NCBI RefSeq assembly: GCF_014251315.1
Contig: NZ_CP059185.1
Span: forward strand, 515,017 to 579,016
From: Blattabacterium cuenoti
GTDB taxonomy: Bacteria; Bacteroidota; Bacteroidia; Flavobacteriales; Blattabacteriaceae
DNA: 64,000 bases
Direction: 5' to 3'
Positions 26,876 to 35,165 of the stretch are shown here, piece after piece. A model generated the notes under the pieces. That model worked only from the letters and a program-made list of their open reading frames with translations, had not been told where the DNA came from and made no database searches. The position numbers and the translations under genes are program-made. Numbering within the stretch: the first letter of the stretch is position 1; each line of letters opens with the position of its first letter.

Positions 26876-27739
26876 ATGAGACAACTTAAAATTACTAAAC
26901 AAGTAACTAATCGTGAGTCTGAATCGTTAGATAAATACCTTCATGAAATAGGAAAAATTCCGTTATTAACTCCAGAAGAAGAAGTAGAATACGCTCGTAG
27001 AGCAAGGGAAGGAGATGCGAGTGCTATAGATAAACTTGTTAATGCCAATTTACGCTTTGTTGTTTCTGTTGCTAAACAATATCAAAATCAAGGATTAAGT
27101 TTGTGTGATCTCATTAATGAAGGAAATTTAGGTTTAATAAAAGGAATATTACGTTTTGATGAAACAAGAGGATTTAAATGCATATCCTATGTTGTTTGGT
27201 GGATTAGACAAGCTATTTTACAAGCTATCGCTGAACAATCACGTTCGATTAGACAACCTACCAATAAATTAGCTTTATTAAATAAAATATTGAAAACTCT
27301 TGCTCAATTAGAGCAAGAATTACAAAGAACTCCTTCTGCAAGAGAAATAGCAGAATATTTAGATATGAATGAGAAAGATGTCGAAGACTCCATAAAAAAT
27401 TCAGGAAGACATGTTTCAATGGACGCCCCATTGATAGAAGGAGAAGATTCAAATTTATATGATTTAGTTAGATCTGATGAATCTCCTCGTCCAGATGAAC
27501 ATTTGGAAAAAGAATCTTTACGAAAAGATATAAAAAGAATTTTAGAAACTTTAAGTGAAAGAGAACGTCGTGTTATCATTTTACATTTCGGATTAAATGG
27601 ATCACCACCTATGACTTTAGAAGAAGTAGGACAATTTTGCGATTTAACAAGAGAACGTGTTAGACAAATTGAAAGCATAGCTTTAAAAAGATTAAAACAT
27701 TCTTCCAGAAGCAAAATATTAAAACCTTATTTAGGGTAA
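26876..27739 (+). CDS. rpoD: Primary sigma factor (RpoD/SigA, short Bacteroidota type)
   Basis: The 287-residue housekeeping sigma factor lacks region 1.1, as in other Bacteroidota. It has region 1.2 ('DKYLHEIGKIPLLTPEEEVEYA'), region 2 ('NLRFVVSVAKQYQNQGLSLCDLINEGNLGLIKG' and the promoter-melting 'YVVWWIRQAI'), region 3, and region 4 with the helix-turn-helix 'TLEEVGQFCDLTRERVRQIE'. I prefer ATG 26876 ('MRQLKITKQVTNRES') because this N terminus is standard in the phylum; an in-frame ATG at 26855 would add seven lysine-rich residues and overlap the pnp stop. Such sigma factors recognise TAnnTTTG-type -7 elements. Confidence 0.95.
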   Translation: MRQLKITKQVTNRESESLDKYLHEIGKIPLLTPEEEVEYARRAREGDASAIDKLVNANLRFVVSVAKQYQNQGLSLCDLINEGNLGLIKGILRFDETRGFKCISYVVWWIRQAILQAIAEQSRSIRQPTNKLALLNKILKTLAQLEQELQRTPSAREIAEYLDMNEKDVEDSIKNSGRHVSMDAPLIEGEDSNLYDLVRSDESPRPDEHLEKESLRKDIKRILETLSERERRVIILHFGLNGSPPMTLEEVGQFCDLTRERVRQIESIALKRLKHSSRSKILKPYLG

Positions 27740-27749
27740 TAGGACAACA

Positions 27750-27824
27750 CGACCTCGAAGGGATTCGAACCCATAACCTTCTGATCCGTAGTCAGATGCT
27801 CTATCCAAATTAAGCTACGAGGCC
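27750..27824 (-). tRNA. tRNA-Arg (anticodon ACG)
   Basis: On the minus strand the 75-nt cloverleaf runs GGCCTCG ... CGAGGTC plus discriminator G. The acceptor pairs 7/7 with one G-U, the D stem is GCTT/GAGC, the anticodon stem is TCTGA/TCAGA with loop CTACGGA, giving anticodon ACG (27787-27789), which would be edited to ICG by TadA. The T loop TTCGAAT is standard, but the T stem ATGGG/CCCTT has one U-U mismatch. CCA is not encoded. It lies 30 bp after tpiA on the same strand. Confidence 0.95.
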
Positions 27825-27854
27825 TATATATATGATTAAATATACTAATAAATA

Positions 27855-28613
27855 TTATGATTGCACAATTTTCAAAAATTTTTCAATCTGAAGAGATGAG
27901 TTTCCTACAAGTCCTCCATCTATATCCTTTTGAGAAAAAAGATCTTTTGCATTAAGATCATTAATACTTCCTCCATATAAAATGGATATTTTATTAGAAA
28001 CACTTTCTCCATACTTTTCTAAAAATAAGGAACGAATAAATTCATGCATTGTCTGAGCTTGTTCAAATGTAGCAGTTTTTCCTGTTCCAATTGCCCATAT
28101 TGGTTCATATGCTATATAAAAATATTTTATATTATTTGAGGGACATTGAAAAACAGTTTCTTTTAACTGACATTCAACCGTTTTAAATTGTTGATTATTA
28201 GATCTTTCATATAAAGATTCTCCTACACAAAAAATAATATTAAAATTATATTTTAATGCTATTTTCATTTTTTCTAATAAAATATTTTTTTTTTCAAAAA
28301 AAAATTCTCTACGTTCACTGTGTCCTAATATAACTTTTTGAATTCCTATAGACTTTAACATGGAAGCTGACACTTCTCCTGTGTAAGAACCTTTGTCTTT
28401 ATGATGAATATTTTGAGCCGCAATATTTAAAGTTGTTCCTTGTAAAATTTGATTTGAAATATGCAAAAAAGGAAAAGAGGGAGCTAAAATAATTTCTTTA
28501 TTATGATTTATTTTTCTCTCAAAAACAATTTTTAAAAAATTTCTAATAAAAAAAGTTGTATCATGAAAGTCATAATTCATTTTCCAATTTGCAATAACAA
28601 CCTTTTTCCTCAT
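27855..28613 (-). CDS. tpiA: Triosephosphate isomerase
   Basis: Interconverts dihydroxyacetone phosphate and glyceraldehyde 3-phosphate. The 252-residue barrel shows the substrate Lys in 'ANWKMN' (Lys11), the catalytic His in 'ILGHSERRE', the catalytic Glu in 'AYEPIWAIGTGK' and the phosphate-binding 'LYGGSIN'. It sits between the DUF1599 gene upstream (32-bp gap) and tRNA-Arg downstream, all on the minus strand. With pckA in this window it fits gluconeogenic carbon flow. Confidence 0.97.
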   Translation of the reverse strand: MRKKVVIANWKMNYDFHDTTFFIRNFLKIVFERKINHNKEIILAPSFPFLHISNQILQGTTLNIAAQNIHHKDKGSYTGEVSASMLKSIGIQKVILGHSERREFFFEKKNILLEKMKIALKYNFNIIFCVGESLYERSNNQQFKTVECQLKETVFQCPSNNIKYFYIAYEPIWAIGTGKTATFEQAQTMHEFIRSLFLEKYGESVSNKISILYGGSINDLNAKDLFSQKDIDGGLVGNSSLQIEKFLKIVQS

Positions 28614-28645
28614 TTTTGTTACGAAAATATTTATAAATATAAATA

Positions 28646-29152
28646 TTATTTTTTTAAAAAATTTTGTTTTAATAAAAAAATGATTTCTACTAATATTTCA
28701 AAACAAAATTTTTCTAATTCTTTGAATAAAATTTTTTCTTTATTCTTTTTTAAATATGAAATATGTTCCAAAACATTATTTATAGAAAAAAACTTTAAAG
28801 TTTTGTCTGTATTATTTGTATAATTTTTTATTTTTTCAAATTTTTTATTATAGATTAAAATCACATCATTGTGTGATATTTCATGAAAGTTAGATGTAAA
28901 ATAAACATCCAATTTGATTAGTATAATTATCAAATAATTTACGATATCTATATACGTATCTGTTATTTTTTCCTCTTTAATTTTTTGATATCCTTTTGAT
29001 CGAATATTCTTGATCCGGATTACTTTAATAAAAATTTGATCTATTATAGAATAATTATGAAAAAATTTCCATGATAATCCATAATCTTTTAATTTTTCTA
29101 AAAAAAGTTTTCTACATTTTTGAATAATCAAATCAACAGAATAAAGATTCAT
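28646..29152 (-). CDS. DUF1599-type protein, C-terminal half degenerate
   Basis: The 168-residue protein has a first half ('CRKLFLEKLKDYGLSWKFF', 'IIDQIFIKVIRIKNI', 'YIDIVNYLIIILIKLD') that matches the Bacteroidota DUF1599 family, also called nucleotide-modification-associated domain. Family members usually contain two such copies. Here the second copy has lost its 'KDYGxAW' pattern and is a lysine/isoleucine-rich tail. The usual neighbours folP and tpiA are conserved, which supports orthology. The function of the family is unknown. Divergent from folP with 45 bp between starts. It may be on its way to loss. Confidence 0.7.
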   Translation of the reverse strand: MNLYSVDLIIQKCRKLFLEKLKDYGLSWKFFHNYSIIDQIFIKVIRIKNIRSKGYQKIKEEKITDTYIDIVNYLIIILIKLDVYFTSNFHEISHNDVILIYNKKFEKIKNYTNNTDKTLKFFSINNVLEHISYLKKNKEKILFKELEKFCFEILVEIIFLLKQNFLKK

Positions 29153-29197
29153 ATCATTTAATTTTATAACAAATTACATACAATAAATAGTTTTTTC

Positions 29198-30031
29198 ATG
29201 ATAATTAATTGTGCAGGTGCTTTATTACATTTAAAAGAACCAAAAGTAATGGGTATCGTAAATTTAACTCCTGATTCTTTTTATGATGGTGGAAAATTAT
29301 GTTCTGAATATAAAATATTACAACATATAGAAACTTTATTAAATGAAGGTTCTGATTTTATAGACGTTGGAGGTTGTTCCACTAGGCCAGGATCCAGATC
29401 TATAACAGAAGAAGAAGAAATAAAAAGAGTAATAAAACCTATTCATACTATAATAAAAAATTTTCCAAATATTAGAATATCTATAGATACCTTTCGAAGT
29501 GAAGTAGCTAGAATAGCAGTAGAAGAAGGAGTGGTAATGATAAATGATATATCAGGAGGGAAACTTGATAAAAATATGTTTCCCTTATTAGGAAAACTTA
29601 AAATTCCATATATATTAAATCACATGAAAGGAATTCCTGAAAATATGCAAAAAAATCCATATTATAATGAAAATATAATAACAGAAATAAATAATTTTTT
29701 CTCTGAAAAAATTTACTATTTAAAAAAACATGGAATTCAAGATATTATTTTAGATCCCGGATTTGGTTTTGGAAAAACATTAGAACAAAATTTTCAATTA
29801 TTAAAACATTTATCTTTATTTGGATTTCAAGATCATCCAATTTTAGTTGGGATATCCAGAAAATCTATGATAAAATTCATTTTAAAAACTTCTTGTGAAG
29901 AATCATTAAATGCTACTTCCATTATTCATACCATAGCCCTTTTAAATGGATCCAAATTTTTACGTGTACATGATGTTAAAGAAGCTGTAGAATGCATTAA
30001 ATTAGTGCAATATTATAGAAAAATTTTATAA
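29198..30031 (+). CDS. folP: Dihydropteroate synthase
   Basis: Condenses p-aminobenzoate with hydroxymethyl-dihydropterin pyrophosphate in folate synthesis. The 277-residue TIM barrel has the signature 'GIVNLTPDSFYDGG' (pyrophosphate site), 'DVGGCSTRPGS', 'INDISGG' and 'LDPGFGFGK', then 'GISRKS'. All usual catalytic segments are present. Folate made here feeds MetE. The next gene, dacA, starts 12 bp later, a pairing seen in other Bacteroidota. Confidence 0.96.
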   Translation: MIINCAGALLHLKEPKVMGIVNLTPDSFYDGGKLCSEYKILQHIETLLNEGSDFIDVGGCSTRPGSRSITEEEEIKRVIKPIHTIIKNFPNIRISIDTFRSEVARIAVEEGVVMINDISGGKLDKNMFPLLGKLKIPYILNHMKGIPENMQKNPYYNENIITEINNFFSEKIYYLKKHGIQDIILDPGFGFGKTLEQNFQLLKHLSLFGFQDHPILVGISRKSMIKFILKTSCEESLNATSIIHTIALLNGSKFLRVHDVKEAVECIKLVQYYRKIL

Positions 30032-30042
30032 TTCATTAATAC

Positions 30043-30846
30043 TTGTATTATTTTTTGCGTGAATTTTTTTTTTCATTATTACATTTATTGAAAATTTCTA
30101 TCATTGATATTTTAGATATTTTTTTAGTAACCATTATTCTATTTCAAATATACAGACTGGTTTACAGAACTCCTGCTTTAAACATTTTTTACGGAATCAT
30201 TGCAACTTTTATTTTCTGGAAAATAGTAGAAATTTATCAAATGAAACTTCTTAGCATAGTTATAAGTGCTTTTTTTAAAGGAGGTTTTTTAGCTTTAATC
30301 ATTGTATTTCAACCAGAAATTAGAAAATTTTTACTCATAGTAGGGAGCAGGATTTTTTTCAAAAAATTTATATTTTCTCTTTTTAAAAAATCAGGAGTTT
30401 CAATTAAAACTGAAACTATAGATAGTATTGTAAATGCTTGTGCTATCTTTTCTGGAGATAAAACAGGAGTTTTAATAGTTATTCAGTTACATCAAGATTT
30501 AAAAGAATTTATACAAAATGGAGATGAAATGGATGCTAAAGTAAATATTTCTATTTTAGAAAGCATTTTTTATAAAAATAGTCCGTTACATGATGGAGCT
30601 GTAGTTATTATAGAAAATAAAATAATAAAAACAAGAGCAATTCTTCCTGTTTCTTACAATAAAGAAATTCCATCTCGTTTGGGGTTACGACATAGAGCTG
30701 CCATTGGTTTATCTGAGAAAACAGATGCTATATGTCTTGTTATATCCGAAGAAACAGGTTATATCTCTTATATAAAAGATCAAAAAAGAACTGTTATCAC
30801 TAACATTAATAATTTAAAAATGAAACTTGAAGAAGACTTACTTTAA
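30043..30846 (+). CDS. dacA: Diadenylate cyclase (CdaA/DacA)
   Basis: Makes cyclic di-AMP from two ATP. The 267-residue protein has three N-terminal membrane helices (about residues 20-100) and a DAC domain with the DGA motif (184-186, in 'PLHDGAVVI') and RHR motif (216-218, in 'LGLRHRAAIG'). No ATG is available near the N terminus: an in-frame TAA is at 30037, and the only plausible starts are TTG codons at 30043 or 30055. The first in-frame ATG (30241) would remove two membrane helices. No c-di-AMP phosphodiesterase is seen in this window. Confidence 0.93.
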   Translation: MYYFLREFFFSLLHLLKISIIDILDIFLVTIILFQIYRLVYRTPALNIFYGIIATFIFWKIVEIYQMKLLSIVISAFFKGGFLALIIVFQPEIRKFLLIVGSRIFFKKFIFSLFKKSGVSIKTETIDSIVNACAIFSGDKTGVLIVIQLHQDLKEFIQNGDEMDAKVNISILESIFYKNSPLHDGAVVIIENKIIKTRAILPVSYNKEIPSRLGLRHRAAIGLSEKTDAICLVISEETGYISYIKDQKRTVITNINNLKMKLEEDLL

Positions 30847-30880
30847 TTAATAAAAGTAAGTACATTACATGATTTATTTT

Positions 30881-32191
30881 ATGAACATTCAAAATATATA
30901 TCAATTGTATTCTATTTCTTCTGGTATAGAAATAAACAGTAAAAAAGTTAAAAAAGGATCTATATTTGTTGCTTTAAAAGGAAAAAATTTTGATGGAAAT
31001 CAATTTGCATATGAAGCAATTTCAAATGGAGCGATACTAGCTGTAGTTGATGATAACAAAAAATATGCTTTTTGCAAAAAGATTGTTTCTGTATACAATA
31101 CATTATATTTTCTGCATGAATTAGCAATGTATCATAGATATAGATTACACCATGTTCCTATTATAGCTATAACTGGAAGTAATGGAAAAACTACGACAAA
31201 AGAACTTACTACAACTATTCTGTCTAAGAAATACAAAAGAGTTCATTGTACCCAAAATAATTTCAATAATCATATAGGGGTCCCATTAACTGTACTTTCT
31301 ATGCCTATGAATACACAAATATCTGTAATGGAAATCGGGGCAAATCATGAAAGAGAGATAGAAAAAATGTGCAATATTATTCATCCAGATTATGGATATA
31401 TTACTAATTTTGGAAAAGCTCATTTAGAAGGTTTTAAAAATATAGAAGGGATCATCCGTGGTAAATTAGAGTTATATGATTTTTTAAAAAAAAATAAAAA
31501 AGTGGTATTTGTAAATGGAGATGATCCTATACAATTGTGTAATAGTATAGGAATGAACAGATATATTTTTTCAGAAAAAAAAAAAAAATCCAATATAAAT
31601 TCGGATATAAATATTGAATATTTATGGAAAAAGAATAATCTGAAATCTGTTTTATGTATTAAAAATAGAAAAATTATTTCCTCTTTAATAGGAAATTATA
31701 ATTTATATAATATAGCTTCTGCTATTGCTATTGGAACATATTTCAAAGTTCCTTTAAAAAAAATAAAAGAGGCAGTAGAAGAATATGTTCCTAATAATCA
31801 TCGTTCTCAAATTTTAAAAAAAAAGAATGTAAAAATTATTATAGATTGTTATAATGCTAATCCAACTAGTATGATAGAAGCTCTAACCTTTTTTAATAAT
31901 ATAAAAGGGAAAAAAATAGTAATATTAGGTGATATGTTAGAATTGGGATTATTTTCTAATGATGAACATGAAAAAATTATTTCTTTTATAAAAAAAAGCA
32001 ATATTAACTTTTCTTTTCTAATCGGAGATATTTTCTTTAATACAAAAAAGACTTCTTCTAAAATTAGAAAATTTATAAACAAAAAAAATTTTATCGAATG
32101 GATTAAAAAATATTCTATTCAAAAAACGGATTATATTCTTATCAAAGGATCTAGAAGAATTGCATTAGAAAGTCTTATTGGTTTAATTTAA
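30881..32191 (+). CDS. murF: UDP-MurNAc-tripeptide--D-alanyl-D-alanine ligase
   Basis: Adds D-Ala-D-Ala (the Ddl product) to the UDP-MurNAc tripeptide in the last cytoplasmic step of peptidoglycan precursor synthesis. Mur ligase motifs are present: ATP loop 'GSNGKTTTKELTT', 'QNNFNNHIGVP', 'ANHEREI' and 'DCYNANPTSM'. I prefer ATG 30881 ('MNIQNIYQLYS'), giving about 436 residues; ATG 30869 would add four residues. The ORF contains an A-run of about 13-14 near 31575-31588, encoding a Lys-rich stretch, yet the frame stays open. Confidence 0.95.
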   Translation: MNIQNIYQLYSISSGIEINSKKVKKGSIFVALKGKNFDGNQFAYEAISNGAILAVVDDNKKYAFCKKIVSVYNTLYFLHELAMYHRYRLHHVPIIAITGSNGKTTTKELTTTILSKKYKRVHCTQNNFNNHIGVPLTVLSMPMNTQISVMEIGANHEREIEKMCNIIHPDYGYITNFGKAHLEGFKNIEGIIRGKLELYDFLKKNKKVVFVNGDDPIQLCNSIGMNRYIFSEKKKKSNINSDINIEYLWKKNNLKSVLCIKNRKIISSLIGNYNLYNIASAIAIGTYFKVPLKKIKEAVEEYVPNNHRSQILKKKNVKIIIDCYNANPTSMIEALTFFNNIKGKKIVILGDMLELGLFSNDEHEKIISFIKKSNINFSFLIGDIFFNTKKTSSKIRKFINKKNFIEWIKKYSIQKTDYILIKGSRRIALESLIGLI

Positions 32192-32269
32192 ATTCTGTAT
32201 ATTGAATTTTACAAGATTAAATTTTTTTTGTATTATGATGTTTGTATTAAATTTTTCTTTATTCATGAA

Positions 32270-33274
32270 ATGAAAGAAATTACCCCAAAAACCTATATAA
32301 AGTGGTTTAAAGATATGTCGTTTTGGAGAAAATTTGAGGATAAATGTCGTTCCTTATATTTAAAACAAAAAATTAGAGGATTTTTGCATTTGTATAATGG
32401 ACAAGAAGCAATTCCTGCTGGATTAACCCATGCAATGGATTTATCCAAAGATAAGATTATTACCGCTTATAGATGTCATATTTTGCCAATATCTATGGGA
32501 GTAGATCCGAAAAAAGTAATGGCGGAACTTTTAGGAAAAAAAACAGGAACTTCTCATGGAATAGGAGGATCTATGCATATATTTAGTAAAGAACATCGTT
32601 TTTATGGGGGTCATGGAATTGTGGGAGGACAAATTCCGTTAGGAGCAGGAATTGCTTTTGCTGATAAATATTTTAATAGAAAAGCTGTAACTCTAACTAT
32701 TATGGGAGATGGAGCGGTTAGGCAAGGATCTTTACATGAAACATTTAATATGGCCATGATATGGAAACTTCCTGTTGTCTTTATATGTGAAAACAATAAA
32801 TATGCTATGGGAACTTCTGTAAAAAGAAGTAGTAATGTAGAAGATATTTATAAGATAGGAGAATCATATGGGATGCCTTCTTATCCTGTAGATGGAATGG
32901 ATCCAGAAAAAATAGCACAAGCTGCTTATGTTGCTTTAGAAAGAGCTAGAAAAGGAAAAGGTGCTACTTTTTTGGATATTAAAACATATAGATATAGAGG
33001 ACATTCTATGTCAGATTCTGAATTTTATCGGAGTAAAGAGGAAGTCCATTTGTACAAAAAAAAAGATCCCATTATAAAATTAAAAAACATTATTATCCAA
33101 AATAAATGGAAGACCATAGAAAATTTAAATGCGATAGAAAATGAAGTTAAAGAAGAGGTGGAATCCTGTGTTGATTTTGCAGAAAATTCAGATTTTCCTT
33201 CTTTAGAAAAAATGTATGATATTGTTTATCATGAAAAAAATTATCCTTTTTTAGATCAAGTTTTACCTTCATAA
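32270..33274 (+). CDS. pdhA: Pyruvate dehydrogenase E1 component, alpha subunit
   Basis: Thiamine-diphosphate subunit of E1; decarboxylates pyruvate to start acetyl-CoA formation. From ATG 32270 ('MKEITPKTYIKWF') the protein has 334 residues, matching the conserved flavobacterial N terminus. A longer reading with TTG 32228 adds 14 residues without family support. The ThDP/Mg motif 'GDGAVRQGSLHETFNMAMIWKLPVVFICENN' (read in parts) and 'YRYRGHSMSDSEFYR' phosphorylation-loop region are intact. pdhC follows after 20 bp. pdhB (E1 beta) is not in the window, as is usual in Bacteroidota. Confidence 0.96.
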   Translation: MKEITPKTYIKWFKDMSFWRKFEDKCRSLYLKQKIRGFLHLYNGQEAIPAGLTHAMDLSKDKIITAYRCHILPISMGVDPKKVMAELLGKKTGTSHGIGGSMHIFSKEHRFYGGHGIVGGQIPLGAGIAFADKYFNRKAVTLTIMGDGAVRQGSLHETFNMAMIWKLPVVFICENNKYAMGTSVKRSSNVEDIYKIGESYGMPSYPVDGMDPEKIAQAAYVALERARKGKGATFLDIKTYRYRGHSMSDSEFYRSKEEVHLYKKKDPIIKLKNIIIQNKWKTIENLNAIENEVKEEVESCVDFAENSDFPSLEKMYDIVYHEKNYPFLDQVLPS

Positions 33275-33294
33275 AATAACTTAAAATAAAAATA

Positions 33295-34452
33295 ATGGCA
33301 GAAATAATATCTATGCCCCAATTAAGTGACACAATGAAAGAGGGGACTGTAATCAAATGGAATAAAAAAATAGGAGATAAAGTTTCAGAAGGTGATATTT
33401 TAGCTGAAATAGAAACTGATAAAGCTACTCAAGATTTTGAGATAGATGTTAGTGGTGTTTTACTTTTTATTGGAGTTAAAGAAGGGGAAACTACTCGTGT
33501 AAATGACGTATTAGCGATCATAGGAAATGAAGGGGAAGATATAAGTCATATCATTTCTAAATTAGAATCTAAAAAAAAAGAACAAGGAAATCAAGAAATC
33601 AAAAAAGAGAACGGAAAAAAAAATAAAAAAATATTTATCTCTCCTGTAGCAAAAAAAATGGCTAAAAAAATAGGTATTCCTATAAATAAAATAAAAGGAA
33701 GTGGAGAATATGGGAGAATTATCAAAAGAGATATAGAATTTTACGAAAAAAAAAACCAAAATGAAAGTGAAACCCAAGAGACTGTTCATTCTTCTATTAG
33801 AAAAAAAATAGCAGAACATTTAACTTATTCTAAATTCTCAGCTCCACATTATTATTTATTTAGTGAAATAAATATGGATAAGTTAATTGGATTTAGGAAA
33901 AATTTAAATGATAAACTTTCCTTAGAAGAAAAAATATCATTCAATGATATTATTATAAAAGCAGTGGCTAAATCTCTATCAAAACATCCTGATATGAATG
34001 TATCATGGAACGAAGAAAGAATCATAATACATCCAAATATTCACATTGGCGTTGCTGTAGCTATAAAAGATGGATTAATAGTTCCAGTTATTAAAAATGC
34101 AGATCAAAAATCATTGCTGCAAATTTCTAAAGAAATTAAAGATAAAGCGTCACGTTCAAAATCAAAAAAAATACAACCAGAAGAAATAGAAAATAGTACT
34201 TTCACCGTTTCTAATTTAGGAATGTATGGAATAGAATCTTTTACTTCTATTATAAATACACCTAATACGTCTATATTATCTATAGGATCTATTATGATAC
34301 GTCCAATTGTTAAAAATTATAAAATTGAAATAGGAAATATTATGAAAATTACATTATCTTGTGATCATAGAATTATAGATGGAGCTAAAGGAAGTGAATA
34401 TATTCATTCTCTTAAAAATTTTCTAGAAGATCCTATTACCATATTATTTTGA
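33295..34452 (+). CDS. pdhC: Dihydrolipoamide acetyltransferase (E2) of pyruvate dehydrogenase
   Basis: The E2 core of pyruvate dehydrogenase transfers the acetyl group to CoA. It has a single N-terminal lipoyl domain (about residues 2-76, lipoyl Lys43 in 'ETDKATQ'), a linker, a peripheral-subunit-binding domain (about 114-150, 'SPVAKKMAKKIGIPINKIKGSGEYGRI') and the catalytic domain ending in 'SCDHRIIDGAKG'. At 385 residues it is shorter than many Bacteroidota E2 proteins, which carry two lipoyl domains. Its end overlaps the convergent terC-like gene by 9 bp. Confidence 0.94.
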   Translation: MAEIISMPQLSDTMKEGTVIKWNKKIGDKVSEGDILAEIETDKATQDFEIDVSGVLLFIGVKEGETTRVNDVLAIIGNEGEDISHIISKLESKKKEQGNQEIKKENGKKNKKIFISPVAKKMAKKIGIPINKIKGSGEYGRIIKRDIEFYEKKNQNESETQETVHSSIRKKIAEHLTYSKFSAPHYYLFSEINMDKLIGFRKNLNDKLSLEEKISFNDIIIKAVAKSLSKHPDMNVSWNEERIIIHPNIHIGVAVAIKDGLIVPVIKNADQKSLLQISKEIKDKASRSKSKKIQPEEIENSTFTVSNLGMYGIESFTSIINTPNTSILSIGSIMIRPIVKNYKIEIGNIMKITLSCDHRIIDGAKGSEYIHSLKNFLEDPITILF

Positions 34453-35163
34453 TTTATTTATTATTTTTTTTATACATGATAAAAAAATGGGAAATATGAA
34501 TATTGAAAAAATTAATAAAGAAAATGTTTTTTCTGAAAAGAAAAATGAAAATAAATTAGGAATATGTTTTTTTGAAAAAAAAACAAGTTTCATTCCGAGA
34601 ATAATAATTACGAAAAAAGCAGAATGTTTTAATTCTGGAAATTTATCCATTAATTGAACAAAAAATTGTGCAATTAATCGCATCGACAAAATTCCTATAC
34701 ATACACCTAAAAAAATTAATATTAAATTTTCTGATAAAGCAACAGAAGCAAAAATATTATCAATAGAAAAAGCTAAATCCATCATTTCTATCATAAAAAT
34801 GACTTTCCAAAAATAATATTGTGTATTTTCATTTTTTAGATGATTTGATATAGAATTTTTTTTTCGAAAAAAATGATTTAATCCTACAAAAATCAAATAA
34901 ATTCCTCCTAATGGTTTTAACCACCATATTTTTATTAATATGGAAGCAAATAATAGACATAAACCTCGAAAAAAATAAGCGCCAATAATTCCATATTTTA
35001 TGGCTTTTTTTCTATCTTCTTTTTTAAGATTTATAATCATAGAAGCTAACACTGTTGCATTATCTATAGATAGAATACTTTCTATTAAAAATAAGTTTCC
35101 TATAATATAAATAGATAGAAGAGGATGATGAATAATTTCTGAAAAATATTTTTCAATATTCAT
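34444..35163 (-). CDS. TerC-family integral membrane protein
   Basis: The 239-residue membrane protein has about seven hydrophobic segments and the TerC-family acidic membrane motifs 'ESILSIDNATVLASMI' (about residues 28-43) and 'LAFSIDNIFASVAL'. These paired Asp-Asn motifs are the hallmark of TerC/YkoY/Alx proteins. In other bacteria members export Mn2+ or assist metalation of secreted proteins; despite the family name, tellurite resistance is not implied. It sits 2 bp after the end of the MsbA-like gene, so the two probably form a unit. Confidence 0.85.
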   Translation of the reverse strand: MNIEKYFSEIIHHPLLSIYIIGNLFLIESILSIDNATVLASMIINLKKEDRKKAIKYGIIGAYFFRGLCLLFASILIKIWWLKPLGGIYLIFVGLNHFFRKKNSISNHLKNENTQYYFWKVIFMIEMMDLAFSIDNIFASVALSENLILIFLGVCIGILSMRLIAQFFVQLMDKFPELKHSAFFVIIILGMKLVFFSKKHIPNLFSFFFSEKTFSLLIFSIFIFPIFLSCIKKIINKSK

Positions 35164-35165
35164 TT

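Noticed and set aside
27304-27714. A 136-codon minus-strand ORF inside rpoD
   Set aside because: It is a frame shadow of the sigma factor, whose conserved protein explains the sequence.
31575-31588. The long A-run in murF as a fifth frameshift
   Set aside because: The reading frame stays open through the Lys-rich stretch and the remaining MurF motifs are in frame.
34444-35163. A tellurite-resistance system
   Set aside because: TerC-family proteins are general membrane proteins; no other ter genes are present.
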